From Ruminococcus sp. UBA3855 (GTDB lineage: Bacteria; Bacillota; Clostridia; Oscillospirales; Ruminococcaceae), in the NCBI GenBank assembly GCA_002392545.1, contig DGHF01000136.1, positions 7,932 through 64,279 of the forward strand: a stretch of 56,348 nt of DNA. Reading direction: 5' to 3'. A program made the position numbers and the translations under genes. Of this stretch, positions 26,048 to 34,920 are shown in pieces (the stretch's first letter is position 1; the number at the start of each line of letters is the position of its first letter). Below the pieces are notes generated by a model, which made no database searches, had not been told where the DNA came from, and worked only from the letters and a program-made list of their open reading frames with translations.

Positions 26048-27072
26048 GTGAAATCCTCCTCATCCATGCCGAGACGGGAATAAATCAATTTCGCCGTTTC
26101 GGGGTGGTTCATTCTTCTGATGGCGGTTTCAATTCTGGACTGACTGAGCATTTTATAAACGGTTTCCCTGTCAAGTCCTCTTGACTGCATATAGAATAAT
26201 AATGTTTCGTCAAGCTGTCCGATAGATGCGCCGTGTTCGCCTTCCACGTCTTCCTCTGTGCAGAGAATCAGCGGGACGGATTTATTGACAACATCCTCAT
26301 CCAATAACAGCACATCTTCACTCTCTGCACCCTTTGAACCGGAACAGCCGGAAATGAAGTTGATAGTCTGTCTTGAAATTTTGAAAGAATTCCCATGCAT
26401 GACACCAGACGAAACAATATTCGAATTCGTCAATTTTCCGACATGGTCAGCGACATAATTCATGTCGAGTTTCTGACCGTTTTCCAGAATATAGGATGTG
26501 TAGGAATCAAATGCAGAATTTTTTCCGGTCAAGTTCGCCTTTGCGCCGAGGTAAGTTTCAGCTCCGCCAAGGGAAACCGTTGTCAATTGCAATTGTGCAT
26601 TCTCAGGGCATTCGCCGTTCAATGCACTGATAACCCTGAAATTTTCGCCCATTAAGTTCAATTGTACAATATGGAGCTTGACACCCTCTGCCAAATTCGC
26701 ATGAATCATCAGACCAGCCAGACCCTCTGCATCTTTTTCAGACTGCATCCGGAAAATTAAAGTTGCATTGGCATTCGCTTCAATCTCAAAAGCAACACCA
26801 CATTCCTGACCGTTTTCGGCTGACAAATCCAGCACAATCGGTTCAGAGGGGGTATTTTCAATCAAAATCGGGTATGCATCCGCACCCTCAAATAATGCTT
26901 CTGTTTCGCCGTTTTCGGGGACGTATGCAATTTTATCCAAATCAATCGAATCAGCCTTGACCTGCATCTGTGAAGTAAAGCCGATATTTGTCAGAACAGC
27001 CCCATTCATGCCGAGTTTGTTCCAAGTCGGAGAGGGTAATGTGTTCACTCTCAGTTTCTCAATTTTTGCCAT
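26044..27072 (-). CDS. sufD: Fe-S assembly protein SufD
   Basis: Scaffold partner of SufB in the SufBC2D complex. I place the start at 27072, five bases after GGGAGGGG and 13 bases after the sufB stop; an upstream in-frame ATG would overlap sufB and has no better site. The 342 residues form the right-handed beta-helix core of the SufBD family, with the C-terminal QLDETLLFYMQSRGLDRETVYKML and MDEEDF. It is shorter and more divergent than SufB, as usual. Confidence 0.92.
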   Translation of the reverse strand: MAKIEKLRVNTLPSPTWNKLGMNGAVLTNIGFTSQMQVKADSIDLDKIAYVPENGETEALFEGADAYPILIENTPSEPIVLDLSAENGQECGVAFEIEANANATLIFRMQSEKDAEGLAGLMIHANLAEGVKLHIVQLNLMGENFRVISALNGECPENAQLQLTTVSLGGAETYLGAKANLTGKNSAFDSYTSYILENGQKLDMNYVADHVGKLTNSNIVSSGVMHGNSFKISRQTINFISGCSGSKGAESEDVLLLDEDVVNKSVPLILCTEEDVEGEHGASIGQLDETLLFYMQSRGLDRETVYKMLSQSRIETAIRRMNHPETAKLIYSRLGMDEEDFT

Positions 27073-27085
27073 GTTATCCCCTCCC

Positions 27086-28495
27086 TTAGCCAATGCTTCC
27101 AATCATTTCGATACGGATTAAATTATTCATTTCCAATGCATATTCAAGGGGCAATTCTTTGGAAACATTGTCCGCAAATCCGCTGACAATCAGGGCTTTC
27201 GCTTCTTCCTCTGAAAGACCTCTCGACATTAAATAAAAGACTGCATCATCACTGATTCTGCCAATTTTCGCCTCGTGTCCGATGTCGGCATCATTGGTTC
27301 GAATGTCCATTGCCGGAATGGTATCTGACCTTGATTCAGAATCCAACATCAGCGACGCACATGATACGGAAGACTTGCTTCCCTTTGCGGACGGCTTCAC
27401 AACAACTTCACTACGGAATGTATTTCCGCCCCCACTCTTTGAAATCGAACGTGTATTCATATAAGAGGACGTATTCGGGGCATTGTGAATGACCTTTGCA
27501 CCTGTGTCCAAGTCCTGACCTTCTCCGGAAAATGTAATTCCGGTAAATTCAGACCGTGCGCCCTCTCCGTTTAAAACACTTGTCGGGTAGAGGTACGAAA
27601 CATGAGAACCGAACGAACCCGAAACCCATTCAATTTTTCCGCCCTCTGCCACCAATGCACGCTTGGTATTGAGATTGTACATATTTTTCGACCAGTTTTC
27701 AATTGTCGAATAACGCAGTGTTGCGCCCTTGCCAACGTATAACTCTACACATCCGGCATGAAGGCTCGCTGCATAATATTTCGGCGCAGAACAGCCCTCA
27801 ATAAAATGCAAATATGCGCCCTCTTCCACGATAATCAAAGTGTGTTCAAATTGTCCTGCTCCCTCTGCATTCAAGCGGAAATAGGACTGCAACGGAATAT
27901 CTACCTTGACACCTGCCGGAACATACACGAACGAACCGCCAGACCATACAGCCCCATGCAAGGCGGCGAATTTGTGGTCTGTCGGGGGAACTAACTTCAT
28001 GAAATGTTTCTGAATCATCTCTGCATATTTTTCGTCCCACATTGCCGTTTCAAGGTCAGTGTACACAACGCCCAACTTTGCGACAGATTCTCTCAAATTA
28101 TGATATACGATTTCAGAGTCATACTGCGCTCCGACACCCGCCAGAGATTCTCTCTCCGCCTGCGGAATGCCGAGTTTTTCGAATGTGTCCTTGATATTAT
28201 CCGGCACGTCTTCCCAATTGTTGCGCATTCTGGTTTTTGGTCTGATATAGGTGACAATTCTGTCCATGTCAAGCCCTTCAATAGAAGGACCCCACTGGGG
28301 CATTCTCTGTTTATGATACAATTCCAGCGAATGCAGACGGAAATCACGCATCCACTGAGGGTCATGCTTTTCCTCTGAAATTTCTGCAATAATTTCGGAG
28401 GTAATACCCGAATCGAGCATATCCGCTTCATCTTCTTCATAGCGGAAGTCATAAATACTTTCGTCAATATCTTCAATAAATGTTTTTTCTTTCAT
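27086..28495 (-). CDS. sufB: Fe-S assembly protein SufB
   Basis: Scaffold on which the nascent Fe-S cluster forms. The 469-residue protein is highly characteristic: PKTRMRNNWEDVPDNIKDTF, SGGSFVYVPAGVKVDIPLQ, GKGATLRYSTIENWSKNMYN, and C-terminal VSCASLMLDSESRSDTIPAM and ADIGHEAKIGRISDDAVFYL. No intein is present. It sits 23 bases after sufC in the operon. Confidence 0.97.
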   Translation of the reverse strand: MKEKTFIEDIDESIYDFRYEEDEADMLDSGITSEIIAEISEEKHDPQWMRDFRLHSLELYHKQRMPQWGPSIEGLDMDRIVTYIRPKTRMRNNWEDVPDNIKDTFEKLGIPQAERESLAGVGAQYDSEIVYHNLRESVAKLGVVYTDLETAMWDEKYAEMIQKHFMKLVPPTDHKFAALHGAVWSGGSFVYVPAGVKVDIPLQSYFRLNAEGAGQFEHTLIIVEEGAYLHFIEGCSAPKYYAASLHAGCVELYVGKGATLRYSTIENWSKNMYNLNTKRALVAEGGKIEWVSGSFGSHVSYLYPTSVLNGEGARSEFTGITFSGEGQDLDTGAKVIHNAPNTSSYMNTRSISKSGGGNTFRSEVVVKPSAKGSKSSVSCASLMLDSESRSDTIPAMDIRTNDADIGHEAKIGRISDDAVFYLMSRGLSEEEAKALIVSGFADNVSKELPLEYALEMNNLIRIEMIGSIG

Positions 28496-28518
28496 GATAT
28501 TCTATCCTTATTGTATTA

Positions 28519-29262
28519 TTATTCGTTGATAAAGCTTTCAAAGCCGTTTTCGTTGACCTCGTCCACAAGAGAACGGTCTCCGGTGTGAATGATTTTTCCA
28601 TTGGCGAGAATGTGCGTTTTGTCAACATTGAGAGCATCCAGAATTCTGGTGCTGTGGGTGATAATCAGCAATGTACCGCCGTTTTTCTGAAATTCCTGAA
28701 TGCCGTTCGAAACTGTCTTGACAGCATCCACGTCAAGCCCTGAATCCGTTTCGTCCAGAATGGCAAGCTTCGGATTCAACATCAGCAACTGGAAAATTTC
28801 AGCCTTTTTCTTTTCACCGCCGGAAAATCCAACATTCAAATCACGTTCGGTATAAGCCTCATTCATGTTGAGCAGTTCAAGAGCGTGTTTCATGCTTTTC
28901 TTGAAATCCCACATCTTAATACGCTTGCCTGTTTTCTGTTCCAGTGCGTTTTTGGTGAATCCGCCGAGGGTGATACCAGCCACCGGAATGGGGTCTTGGA
29001 AAGTCATAAAAATACCGCTCTTTGCACGTTTATCAGTGGTTTCAGCGGTCACGTCCCTGCCGTCAAAGAAAATCGTCCCTGCGGTCACTTCATATTTCGG
29101 ATTCGCTAACAGCGTATGACCCAATGTGGATTTACCAGCCCCGTTAGGCCCCATAATGACATGTGTCTCACCCTGTGCAATGGAAAGGTCAATGCCCTTT
29201 AAAATTTCTTTTTCTCCTACTTTGACACAAAGTCCATTGATTTCCAGTAAATTTGTACTCAT
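28519..29262 (-). CDS. sufC: Fe-S assembly ATPase SufC
   Basis: ABC-type ATPase of the SufBC2D scaffold, first gene of the operon. The 247 residues include Walker A GPNGAGKS (38-45), the signature NVGFSGGEKKK, Walker B LAILDETDSGLD and the switch histidine in LLIITHS. The start follows AGGAGG. The operon order sufC-B-D-S-U is typical of Clostridia. No suf repressor gene adjoins. Confidence 0.97.
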   Translation of the reverse strand: MSTNLLEINGLCVKVGEKEILKGIDLSIAQGETHVIMGPNGAGKSTLGHTLLANPKYEVTAGTIFFDGRDVTAETTDKRAKSGIFMTFQDPIPVAGITLGGFTKNALEQKTGKRIKMWDFKKSMKHALELLNMNEAYTERDLNVGFSGGEKKKAEIFQLLMLNPKLAILDETDSGLDVDAVKTVSNGIQEFQKNGGTLLIITHSTRILDALNVDKTHILANGKIIHTGDRSLVDEVNENGFESFINE

Positions 29263-29307
29263 TGTATAAAATTCCTCCTGAATATAATGTATAATCTCAT
29301 AAATGTA

Positions 29308-29336
29308 ATCATATCACAACTTTTGTCAGTTGTCAA
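29308..29336 (-). promoter_or_regulatory. sigma-A promoter of suf operon
   Basis: On the minus strand, TTGACA (29331-29336), a 17-bp spacer and TATGAT (29308-29313), with TGA extended -10. The rest of 29263-29551 is AT-rich with no gene seen. Confidence 0.88.
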
Positions 29337-29551
29337 GGAATGTACCCCACTCTAACAAATAGTTTGACGTTTTCAAATAAAATATTCCCCCTGAATTGTG
29401 AAATATGCACATAAATGTAAAATCAATTCTGATAAATTTCAATAAAAATCCTGTGCCTGTAAGAAATAACTAATTCTAAAATTATCCGTAATACAGACAA
29501 TTTTAGTATAAAAAATAAGAAATTGCTAACTCTTGTTTCACCGTGCAACGC

Positions 29552-29580
29552 TTGACAATTGGCGGAAAATGCATTATAAT
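29552..29580 (+). promoter_or_regulatory. perfect consensus sigma-A promoter
   Basis: TTGACA (29552-29557), exactly 17 bp, then TATAAT (29575-29580): a full consensus match. Confidence 0.92.
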
Positions 29581-29613
29581 AAGGGTATCAAACTTTTGAA
29601 AGGAGTTTTGAAA

Positions 29614-30426
29614 ATGAAAGAAATTGAAGTATACAAAAAAGATTTAGAAAACGTTGCAGATTATGGAACAAATGGCTTTATTGCAACTGTAACAGATAAA
29701 ACAATGAAAGTGCAATATGAAACCATTGCTCCCCTTTCTGGATGGGCTAGGGATGAAGGTTTTTTTGAATTGATTGTAACATTAGATAGTGAAGTTAATT
29801 TAAAAATTGACTTCCTCACTATGGAATTTTCGGCATCCCCTAGTAATATTTCTCTTTCACAAAAAAGTGGGATTTATCATTTTTATTTCAAATTAAGAAA
29901 ATATGATGGTGGGAAACATAGGTACTTGATTGATTTTTTCCTCAATGCTAACTCAGGCACATACAAAATTTCAGAAGTCAAGTTAAGGGAATGGAAATCG
30001 TCCGAAATTTTCGAAAAACTGCAATCGATTGACAACGAGGGTATGCAACCAAAAGAAACCGCCCTTGAAAGCAAAGTTTCCAACATTTCCGCAAAATTTG
30101 ACGAACTTTCCGACTTTCTGAAAACATTCACTGAAAATGATATGTCTCATGTGAACGGCGAAAATGTGGAGAAAATCGGGGAATTGGAATCTCTGTTACA
30201 GTCCTATGATGAAAGATTGTCGGCAATGGTCGGAAAATATGTCCGTATTGCTCCCGAATGCAAAAATTATTTCAATGCAAGCCATGAAGCGAAACAATTT
30301 GAAGAAAATGACGTTCTGAAAACTGCGATTTACACTGTCAAGGCTTATCAATCGGGATTGTATACACTTTCTTCTCCGCAAAATCCTGACATTCTGGTAT
30401 CTTTCGAGATGGTGACAAGAGTCTGA
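29614..30426 (+). CDS. protein of unknown function with coiled coil
   Basis: I recognise no family. The start at 29614 follows AAGGAG; longer in-frame versions begin before the promoter -10 and are unlikely. The 270 residues have no signal peptide. Residues 1-125 are rich in beta strands and aromatic residues (FFELIVTLDSEVNLKIDF, IYHFYFKLRK), suggesting a beta-sandwich. Residues ~135-205 look like a coiled coil. The C-terminal ~65 residues are mixed. The first half is noticeably richer in A/T codons than the second, which may mark a chimeric origin. The perfect promoter predicts high expression. Confidence 0.7.
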   Translation: MKEIEVYKKDLENVADYGTNGFIATVTDKTMKVQYETIAPLSGWARDEGFFELIVTLDSEVNLKIDFLTMEFSASPSNISLSQKSGIYHFYFKLRKYDGGKHRYLIDFFLNANSGTYKISEVKLREWKSSEIFEKLQSIDNEGMQPKETALESKVSNISAKFDELSDFLKTFTENDMSHVNGENVEKIGELESLLQSYDERLSAMVGKYVRIAPECKNYFNASHEAKQFEENDVLKTAIYTVKAYQSGLYTLSSPQNPDILVSFEMVTRV

Positions 30427-30485
30427 ACCTGTAACCCCAACAAACAAATTTGACAAAATGCGCCCTATCATAATATAATAATAAA

Positions 30486-30511
30486 AGCCCCCATCAAAGA
30501 TATAGGGGGCT
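30486..30511 (+). terminator. GC-rich hairpin before the ZIP gene
   Basis: A 7-bp AGCCCCC/GGGGGCT stem lies between the two genes and ends only two bases before the AAAGGAG site of the ZIP gene. It has no T run, so it could be a weak terminator or a structure limiting access to the ribosome site. Confidence 0.45.
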
Positions 30512-30529
30512 GAAAGGAGCATTTTGTTG

Positions 30530-31312
30530 ATGAAAGAGACTTTGGAAGGATTGCTTGTGCCGTTTCTGGGTACATCTTTAGGGGCTGGCTGTGTCTTCCT
30601 GATGAAAAACAATTTCAGCCGGACGGTTGAGCGCATTTTGACAGGCTTTGCGGCTGGTGTGATGGTGGCGGCGAGTGTGTGGAGCTTACTCATTCCGGCA
30701 TTGGAACAATCGGCTGAAACCATGGGGAGACTGGCATTTATCCCCTCTGTGATTGGCTTTTTGGTGGGAATTGCATTTCTGCTGACATTGGATAGGCTCA
30801 TCCCACATTTACACATGGACACCGACAAGCCGGAAGGCTTGCCCTCGAAACTGCCCAAAAATACCATGATGTTATTGGCGGTCACGTTGCATAATATCCC
30901 CGAAGGAATGGCGGTCGGGGTCGTGTACGCTGGTTATCTGTACGGAAACACCAGCATCACCGCAGCCGGAGCATTCGCCTTGGCGGTGGGAATTGCTATA
31001 CAGAATTTTCCAGAAGGTGCAATTATTTCCATGCCCTTGAAAGCGGAGGGAATGACCAAAGGGAAAGCATTTTTAATGGGAGTGTTGTCGGGCGCAGTTG
31101 AGCCAGTCGGCGCATTTATAACGATATTATTCGCAGGGCTGGTGATTCCGGCAATGCCCTATTTATTGAGCTTTGCAGCAGGTGCAATGATTTATGTGGT
31201 GGTGGAAGAACTCATTCCGGAGATGTCCGCCGGAGAACATTCCAACATTGGAACGATTGCTTTTTCGATTGGATTTTCAGTCATGATGACTTTAGATGTG
31301 GCATTAGGGTGA
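30530..31312 (+). CDS. ZIP family metal transporter
   Basis: Imports divalent metal, probably zinc or iron. I place the start at ATG 30530, ten bases after AAAGGAG; a TTG six bases earlier is too close. The 260 residues form about eight hydrophobic helices. The metal-binding helices are plain: LHNIPEGMAVG (helix 4) and IQNFPEGAIISMPL (helix 5), as in GufA/ZupT-type members. The loop DRLIPHLHMDTDKPEG may bind metal. No metal-responsive operator is recognised. It converges on the next gene through a shared terminator. Confidence 0.92.
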   Translation: MKETLEGLLVPFLGTSLGAGCVFLMKNNFSRTVERILTGFAAGVMVAASVWSLLIPALEQSAETMGRLAFIPSVIGFLVGIAFLLTLDRLIPHLHMDTDKPEGLPSKLPKNTMMLLAVTLHNIPEGMAVGVVYAGYLYGNTSITAAGAFALAVGIAIQNFPEGAIISMPLKAEGMTKGKAFLMGVLSGAVEPVGAFITILFAGLVIPAMPYLLSFAAGAMIYVVVEELIPEMSAGEHSNIGTIAFSIGFSVMMTLDVALG

Positions 31313-31353
31313 AAAAATTCCCTGTTCTCCTTTGCGGAAACAGGAAATTTTTT
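31313..31353. terminator. bidirectional terminator
   Basis: TTCCCTGTT/AACAGGAA-type stem with A run before and T run after, between converging genes. Confidence 0.85.
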
Positions 31354-31354
31354 G

Positions 31355-32023
31355 TTATGCATTCAGAATCTGCCTGATAATCTGCAAAATATCGTCATGA
31401 ATTGCCTCGATTGTTCGGGGCTTTTCATTTTCGGCGCAGGGGATGAAATGCCACTTCGAAAAAGCATCATGTTCAGCGACATAAAGCGCAGATTCCCGAC
31501 AGCGTTTCAGGAAATCAATGTCAGATTCGTGAATGTCCTTCTTGTTTTCGTCCCCCTGATAACGTTCAGAGAGTAATTTCTGTGAAACTTCAATCGGCAT
31601 ATCCAGAAATAACACTGCATCCGGCGCAGGAATGCCGAGTTTGCAGTATTCATAATCATACAGCCATTGACAGAAATTTTCCCACTCCGACTGCGGTAAT
31701 TTGGTCGTCTGATAAATCGCATTGGAAGTGGTATATCTTGCAGAGATGATATTTTTGCCTGATGTATAATCAACATACCAGTCCTTCCGGTAGCTGATAT
31801 ATCTGTCAACGGCATAAAAACTGCTTGCAGAATAGGCATGATTGAGCGGTTCGGGATTGGGGATATTTCCGGCGAGATAATCGGAAATGATTTCCCCTGT
31901 CTGAGAATTGTAATTCGGGAACGTCAGGAAACGACATTCCGGAAAGACCTCTTTCAACAAGTCCAGTTGTGTACTTTTTCCGCACCCGTCCAGACCGTCC
32001 AATATAATCAATTTTGATTGCAT
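31355..32023 (-). CDS. thymidylate-kinase-like P-loop kinase
   Basis: Probable dTMP kinase or related deoxynucleotide kinase, phosphorylating dTMP with ATP. The 222 residues open with KLIILDGLDGCGKSTQLDLL (P-loop) and continue with FLTFPNYNSQTGEIISDYLAG and FYAVDRYIS (the DR motif that positions the base). A lid-like segment SERYQGDENKKDIHESD follows. The pattern matches a divergent Clostridia group rather than canonical tmk, so another copy may exist in the genome. The start follows AAAGGAG. Confidence 0.8.
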   Translation of the reverse strand: MQSKLIILDGLDGCGKSTQLDLLKEVFPECRFLTFPNYNSQTGEIISDYLAGNIPNPEPLNHAYSASSFYAVDRYISYRKDWYVDYTSGKNIISARYTTSNAIYQTTKLPQSEWENFCQWLYDYEYCKLGIPAPDAVLFLDMPIEVSQKLLSERYQGDENKKDIHESDIDFLKRCRESALYVAEHDAFSKWHFIPCAENEKPRTIEAIHDDILQIIRQILNA

Positions 32024-32064
32024 AATTAAAAAACTCCTTTCTGAAATGGGTATTTTAAGGGGGT

Positions 32065-32098
32065 ATGGGGGAATTCTCCCAAGCCCCTTTATCTAAAT
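32065..32098. repeat. short remnant of the palindromic repeat
   Basis: ATGGGGGAATT joins directly to CTCCCAAGCCCCTTTATCTAAAT. These are the two ends of the ~97-bp repeat at 32838-33027 with the middle missing. It contains the stop codon of the acyltransferase-like gene and may act as its terminator hairpin. Confidence 0.6.
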
Positions 32099-32817
32099 AT
32101 CACCCATAACACCCCATAAATCACAGGCTGATGAATGACATAAATTTCCAGCGCATGACACCCAATCCAATTCAATGGCGAAATCCCTTTCCAGCGGACA
32201 GAAAGAATTTTCTCCCCTGCCACCTGATACAGATAGAATCCTGTCAAAAATAAAAATAACCACGGTATCAATGAAAAATAATCCGTCGAATAAAATCCCA
32301 TATGCGGAAATCCCAGATATGCCGTCAGATAATTCCGGTATAACCATTCGGGAAGTTTCAACAGCAGATGCGTGAAAATGCCTAAATATCCCTCATTGAC
32401 GTGACGTGTGAACGCAAACAGCCCGTAACTCACCAACAGCCCCACAATTGCCGGAACTTTTTTCAGGTACGGTTTCAAAGCCCCCACCATTAACATACTT
32501 GAACCAATCAAAGTCAATACCCCAAACAGAATTAAATCCTCCGGCATGAATAGCAGTGTGACCAATGTCACACCCATGCCCAAGGCGAACACAATCCCTC
32601 CACGTTTCAGGGTATGCCTTCCCATCCCTGAACAGAACCCCGAAAGCGTGATAAATGTGCAACATATGCACTGTTGCCAGATGTAAGCCCCATACCCAAA
32701 ATACCATTCCCAATTGACCCCGAAAATATAAACCAAATCCCAGACTGCATGAAATAACACCATATTAATGACTGTAAAGCCTCTGATGGTATCCAGAAGC
32801 GAACAGCGTTCTTTCAT
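32089..32817 (-). CDS. HGSNAT/DUF1624-type membrane acyltransferase-family protein
   Basis: A polytopic membrane protein of 242 residues with about seven hydrophobic segments. It matches the bacterial heparan-alpha-glucosaminide N-acetyltransferase-like (DUF1624) group: LDTIRGFTVINMVLFHAVWD (with the conserved Arg and His), ITLSGFCSGMGRHTLKRGG, and C-terminal ISPLNWIGCHALEIYVIHQP. Members are thought to acetylate sugars across the membrane, but the substrate is unknown. It is bracketed by copies of a palindromic repeat, one of which supplies its stop codon. Confidence 0.85.
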   Translation of the reverse strand: MKERCSLLDTIRGFTVINMVLFHAVWDLVYIFGVNWEWYFGYGAYIWQQCICCTFITLSGFCSGMGRHTLKRGGIVFALGMGVTLVTLLFMPEDLILFGVLTLIGSSMLMVGALKPYLKKVPAIVGLLVSYGLFAFTRHVNEGYLGIFTHLLLKLPEWLYRNYLTAYLGFPHMGFYSTDYFSLIPWLFLFLTGFYLYQVAGEKILSVRWKGISPLNWIGCHALEIYVIHQPVIYGVLWVIFR

Positions 32818-32837
32818 GTGAAAAACTCCTCTCTATC

Positions 32838-32934
32838 TAAATGGGGGAATTTTCGCCAGAAAGTCTTAGTGCAGATTGCTGAAACTAATGCAATCTCCGC
32901 TAAGGGCGAAACTTTCCCCCAAGCCCCCTTTATT
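32838..32934. repeat. palindromic repeat, copy 1
   Basis: About 97 bp with nested inverted arms: GGGGGAA/TTTCCCCC, TCGCC/GGCGA, CTTAG/CTAAG and AGATTGC/GCAATCT around the loop TGAAACTAAT. It is followed head-to-tail by copy 2. Confidence 0.75.
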
Positions 32935-33027
32935 TAAATGGGGACAAATTCCCTTTGAAGCCTTAGCACGAACTTCCTGAAACTAACGCAGTTCGCATTA
33001 AGAGGGCATTTTTCCCCAAGCCCTTTT
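32935..33027. repeat. palindromic repeat, copy 2
   Basis: Diverged tandem copy. The loop CTGAAACTAACG and outer GGGGA/TCCCC are kept. The inner stem has changed on both sides to CGAAC/GTTCG, so pairing is preserved although the sequence is not. The remaining part of 32818-33156 holds only a promoter and leader. Confidence 0.7.
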
Positions 33028-33076
33028 ATATTATACATGATTCCGGAAAATCTGTCAAGTTTTTGGAATGGAATAC

Positions 33077-33105
33077 TTGACATTTCACGAGAAAAGTGAT
33101 AAAAT
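33077..33105 (+). promoter_or_regulatory. sigma-A promoter of trans-sulfuration gene
   Basis: TTGACA (33077-33082), a 17-bp spacer and TAAAAT (33100-33105), with TGA extended -10. The leader is only ~50 nt, leaving no room for a SAM riboswitch. Confidence 0.85.
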
Positions 33106-33156
33106 GATATTGTCGCTTATTTGGCGGTGATTGATTTGTGAAAGGTAGGAATTATT

Positions 33157-34365
33157 ATGAATCAGGAAAATGAACACGTTTCCGACAGTTGGAGTTTTAC
33201 CACTCGTTCCATTCATGTAGGAAGTGAGCCGGATTCTGCCACAGGCGCAGTTGAACCGGCAATTTATATGGCGAACAGCTTTCAACTCCCCTATGACCCC
33301 TCAACAATGAACTGGTCAGCATCCGAAGCCAATATTTACACCAGAAACGGCGGTGTCAATCAGGGTATGCTGGAAAAGAAGCTTGCAAACCTTGAAGGCG
33401 GTGAAGACTGCGTAGTCCTTGCCAGCGGTGTGGCTGCATTGTCCGCCCTCTTCTTTACCAAGCTGAAAAAGGGCGACCATGTAATTTTCTCCACAGTCAC
33501 CTACATTGCAACATACAGAATTTTCAATGAACTCTGGACAGAAAAATGGGGCATTGAAACTTCCATTGTCGATTGTACAGACATCGAGGAAATCAAAAAG
33601 GCTATCCGCCCCAATACCAAGTTGATTCATTTCGAAACCCCCGGAAATCCAACTCTCTGCATCTGCGACATTGAAGCCATTGTGAAACTCGCTCACGAAC
33701 ACGGAATTCTGGTTTCCGCTGACAATACATTCTCCTCCCCCTACAATACCAGACCGCTGGAATATGGTGTTGATTACGTCGTTGAAAGCTTGACAAAATA
33801 CATCAACGGTCACGGCGATTCCATGGGCGGTGCAGTTATCGGCAATCATGAGGATATGGACAAAATCCGTTATCAGGCACAAGTCAACATTGGTGGTTGT
33901 ATCAGCCCATTCAATGCATGGCTCATCATGAGAGGGTCTCAGACGTTTCCTCTGCGTATGCAGGTACACAATGACAATGCCTTAGCCGTTGCACAGTGGC
34001 TCGAAAAACAGCCTTGTGTATCCTTTGTGGCTTACCCCGGACTGGAAAGTTTTAAGGGGCATGACATCGCAGTCAAGCAGATGAAGCACGGTTTCGGCGG
34101 TGTGCTGTCATTCGGCTTGAAGGGTGAACATGATTTATATAACCGTGTTGTCACTCACCTGCATGTATTCACCTCTGCGGTATCGCTGGGAAATGCAGAA
34201 AGCCTGATTGTCTTCTTGGGTGAAGACGACGAAAGAATGTATCTGTACCCGCAGGAATTCCACGGCGGTTTCTACCGTGTAGCTATCGGCATTGAAGACA
34301 AGACTGACCTCATCAACGATTTGAGACAGGCATTTCAGGCGGAGGGTCTGGAAACTGTCGATTGA
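33157..34365 (+). CDS. Cys/Met metabolism PLP enzyme (cystathionine synthase/lyase family)
   Basis: PLP-dependent trans-sulfuration enzyme. The 402 residues show the PLP lysine K214 in ESLTKYINGHGD, the phosphate-binding LASGVAALSALF, the ring-stacking tyrosine in TVTYIATY, and DNTFSSPYNTRPLEYG. Cystathionine gamma-synthase, O-acetylhomoserine sulfhydrylase, gamma-lyase and methionine gamma-lyase share these motifs, so the reaction is not settled. The sequence SMGGAVIGN after the lysine and C-terminal VSLGNAESL fit any of them. It is monocistronic between a clear promoter and a strong terminator. Confidence 0.9.
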   Translation: MNQENEHVSDSWSFTTRSIHVGSEPDSATGAVEPAIYMANSFQLPYDPSTMNWSASEANIYTRNGGVNQGMLEKKLANLEGGEDCVVLASGVAALSALFFTKLKKGDHVIFSTVTYIATYRIFNELWTEKWGIETSIVDCTDIEEIKKAIRPNTKLIHFETPGNPTLCICDIEAIVKLAHEHGILVSADNTFSSPYNTRPLEYGVDYVVESLTKYINGHGDSMGGAVIGNHEDMDKIRYQAQVNIGGCISPFNAWLIMRGSQTFPLRMQVHNDNALAVAQWLEKQPCVSFVAYPGLESFKGHDIAVKQMKHGFGGVLSFGLKGEHDLYNRVVTHLHVFTSAVSLGNAESLIVFLGEDDERMYLYPQEFHGGFYRVAIGIEDKTDLINDLRQAFQAEGLETVD

Positions 34366-34385
34366 TTCAGATAATTTTAGCATAA

Positions 34386-34427
34386 ACAAAATCCGGAGCT
34401 TTTCAGAAGTTCCGGATTTTGTTTTTC
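34386..34427 (+). terminator. terminator
   Basis: A 12-bp perfect stem (34386-34397 with 34411-34422) is followed by a T run. Confidence 0.92.
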
Positions 34428-34440
34428 GGAAATATTGCGC

Positions 34441-34469
34441 AAAAAATCCGTTCCAAACGGAACGGATTT
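34441..34469 (-). terminator. terminator of rplM-rpsI
   Basis: An 11-bp perfect stem (34444-34454 with 34459-34469, loop AAAC) is followed on the minus strand by six Ts. Confidence 0.92.
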
Positions 34470-34500
34470 GAATTTTCCATATATCCAGACAAAAGCCTGA

Positions 34501-34902
34501 TTATCTCTTGGAGAACTGCGGAGCACGTCTTGCAGCTTTGAGACCATACTTCTTTCTTTCCTTCATTCTGGGGTCACGAGTCAGGAAACCAGCAGCTTTC
34601 AAAGCAGGACGAAGTTCAGCATCATACTGCAACAGCGCACGAGCGATACCGTGACGGATAGCACCAGCCTGACCAGTTACACCGCCACCCTCAACAGTAC
34701 ATACAACGTCGAACTTTTCGAGGTTTTCAGTCAGAGCCAAAGGCTGACGAACGATGAGTTTCAGAGTTTCAAGACCGAAATAATCGTCAATGCTTCTGTC
34801 GTTGATAGTGATATTACCATTTCCGGGGATAAGTCTTACACGAGAAACGGACTGCTTTCTTCTGCCTGTACCATAGTGGTAAGCAACTTTAGGTTCGTAC
34901 AT
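34501..34902 (-). CDS. rpsI: 30S ribosomal protein S9
   Basis: Small-subunit protein whose C-terminal tail reaches the P site. The 133 residues include YHYGTGRRKQSVSRVRL, GGGVTGQAGAIRHGIARAL and the invariant C-terminal RRAPQFSKR. The start at 34902 follows GAAAGGAG; an upstream in-frame ATG overlaps that site. It is co-transcribed with rplM, 18 bases upstream. Confidence 0.98.
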   Translation of the reverse strand: MYEPKVAYHYGTGRRKQSVSRVRLIPGNGNITINDRSIDDYFGLETLKLIVRQPLALTENLEKFDVVCTVEGGGVTGQAGAIRHGIARALLQYDAELRPALKAAGFLTRDPRMKERKKYGLKAARRAPQFSKR

Positions 34903-34920
34903 AATTTTAGCTCCTTTCAA

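Noticed and set aside
32838..33027. Tandem repeats considered as a CRISPR array
   Set aside because: Only two diverged ~97-bp palindromic units, with no spacers of regular length and no cas genes.
33106..33156. SAM or T-box riboswitch before the trans-sulfuration gene
   Set aside because: The leader from the mapped promoter is only ~50 nt.
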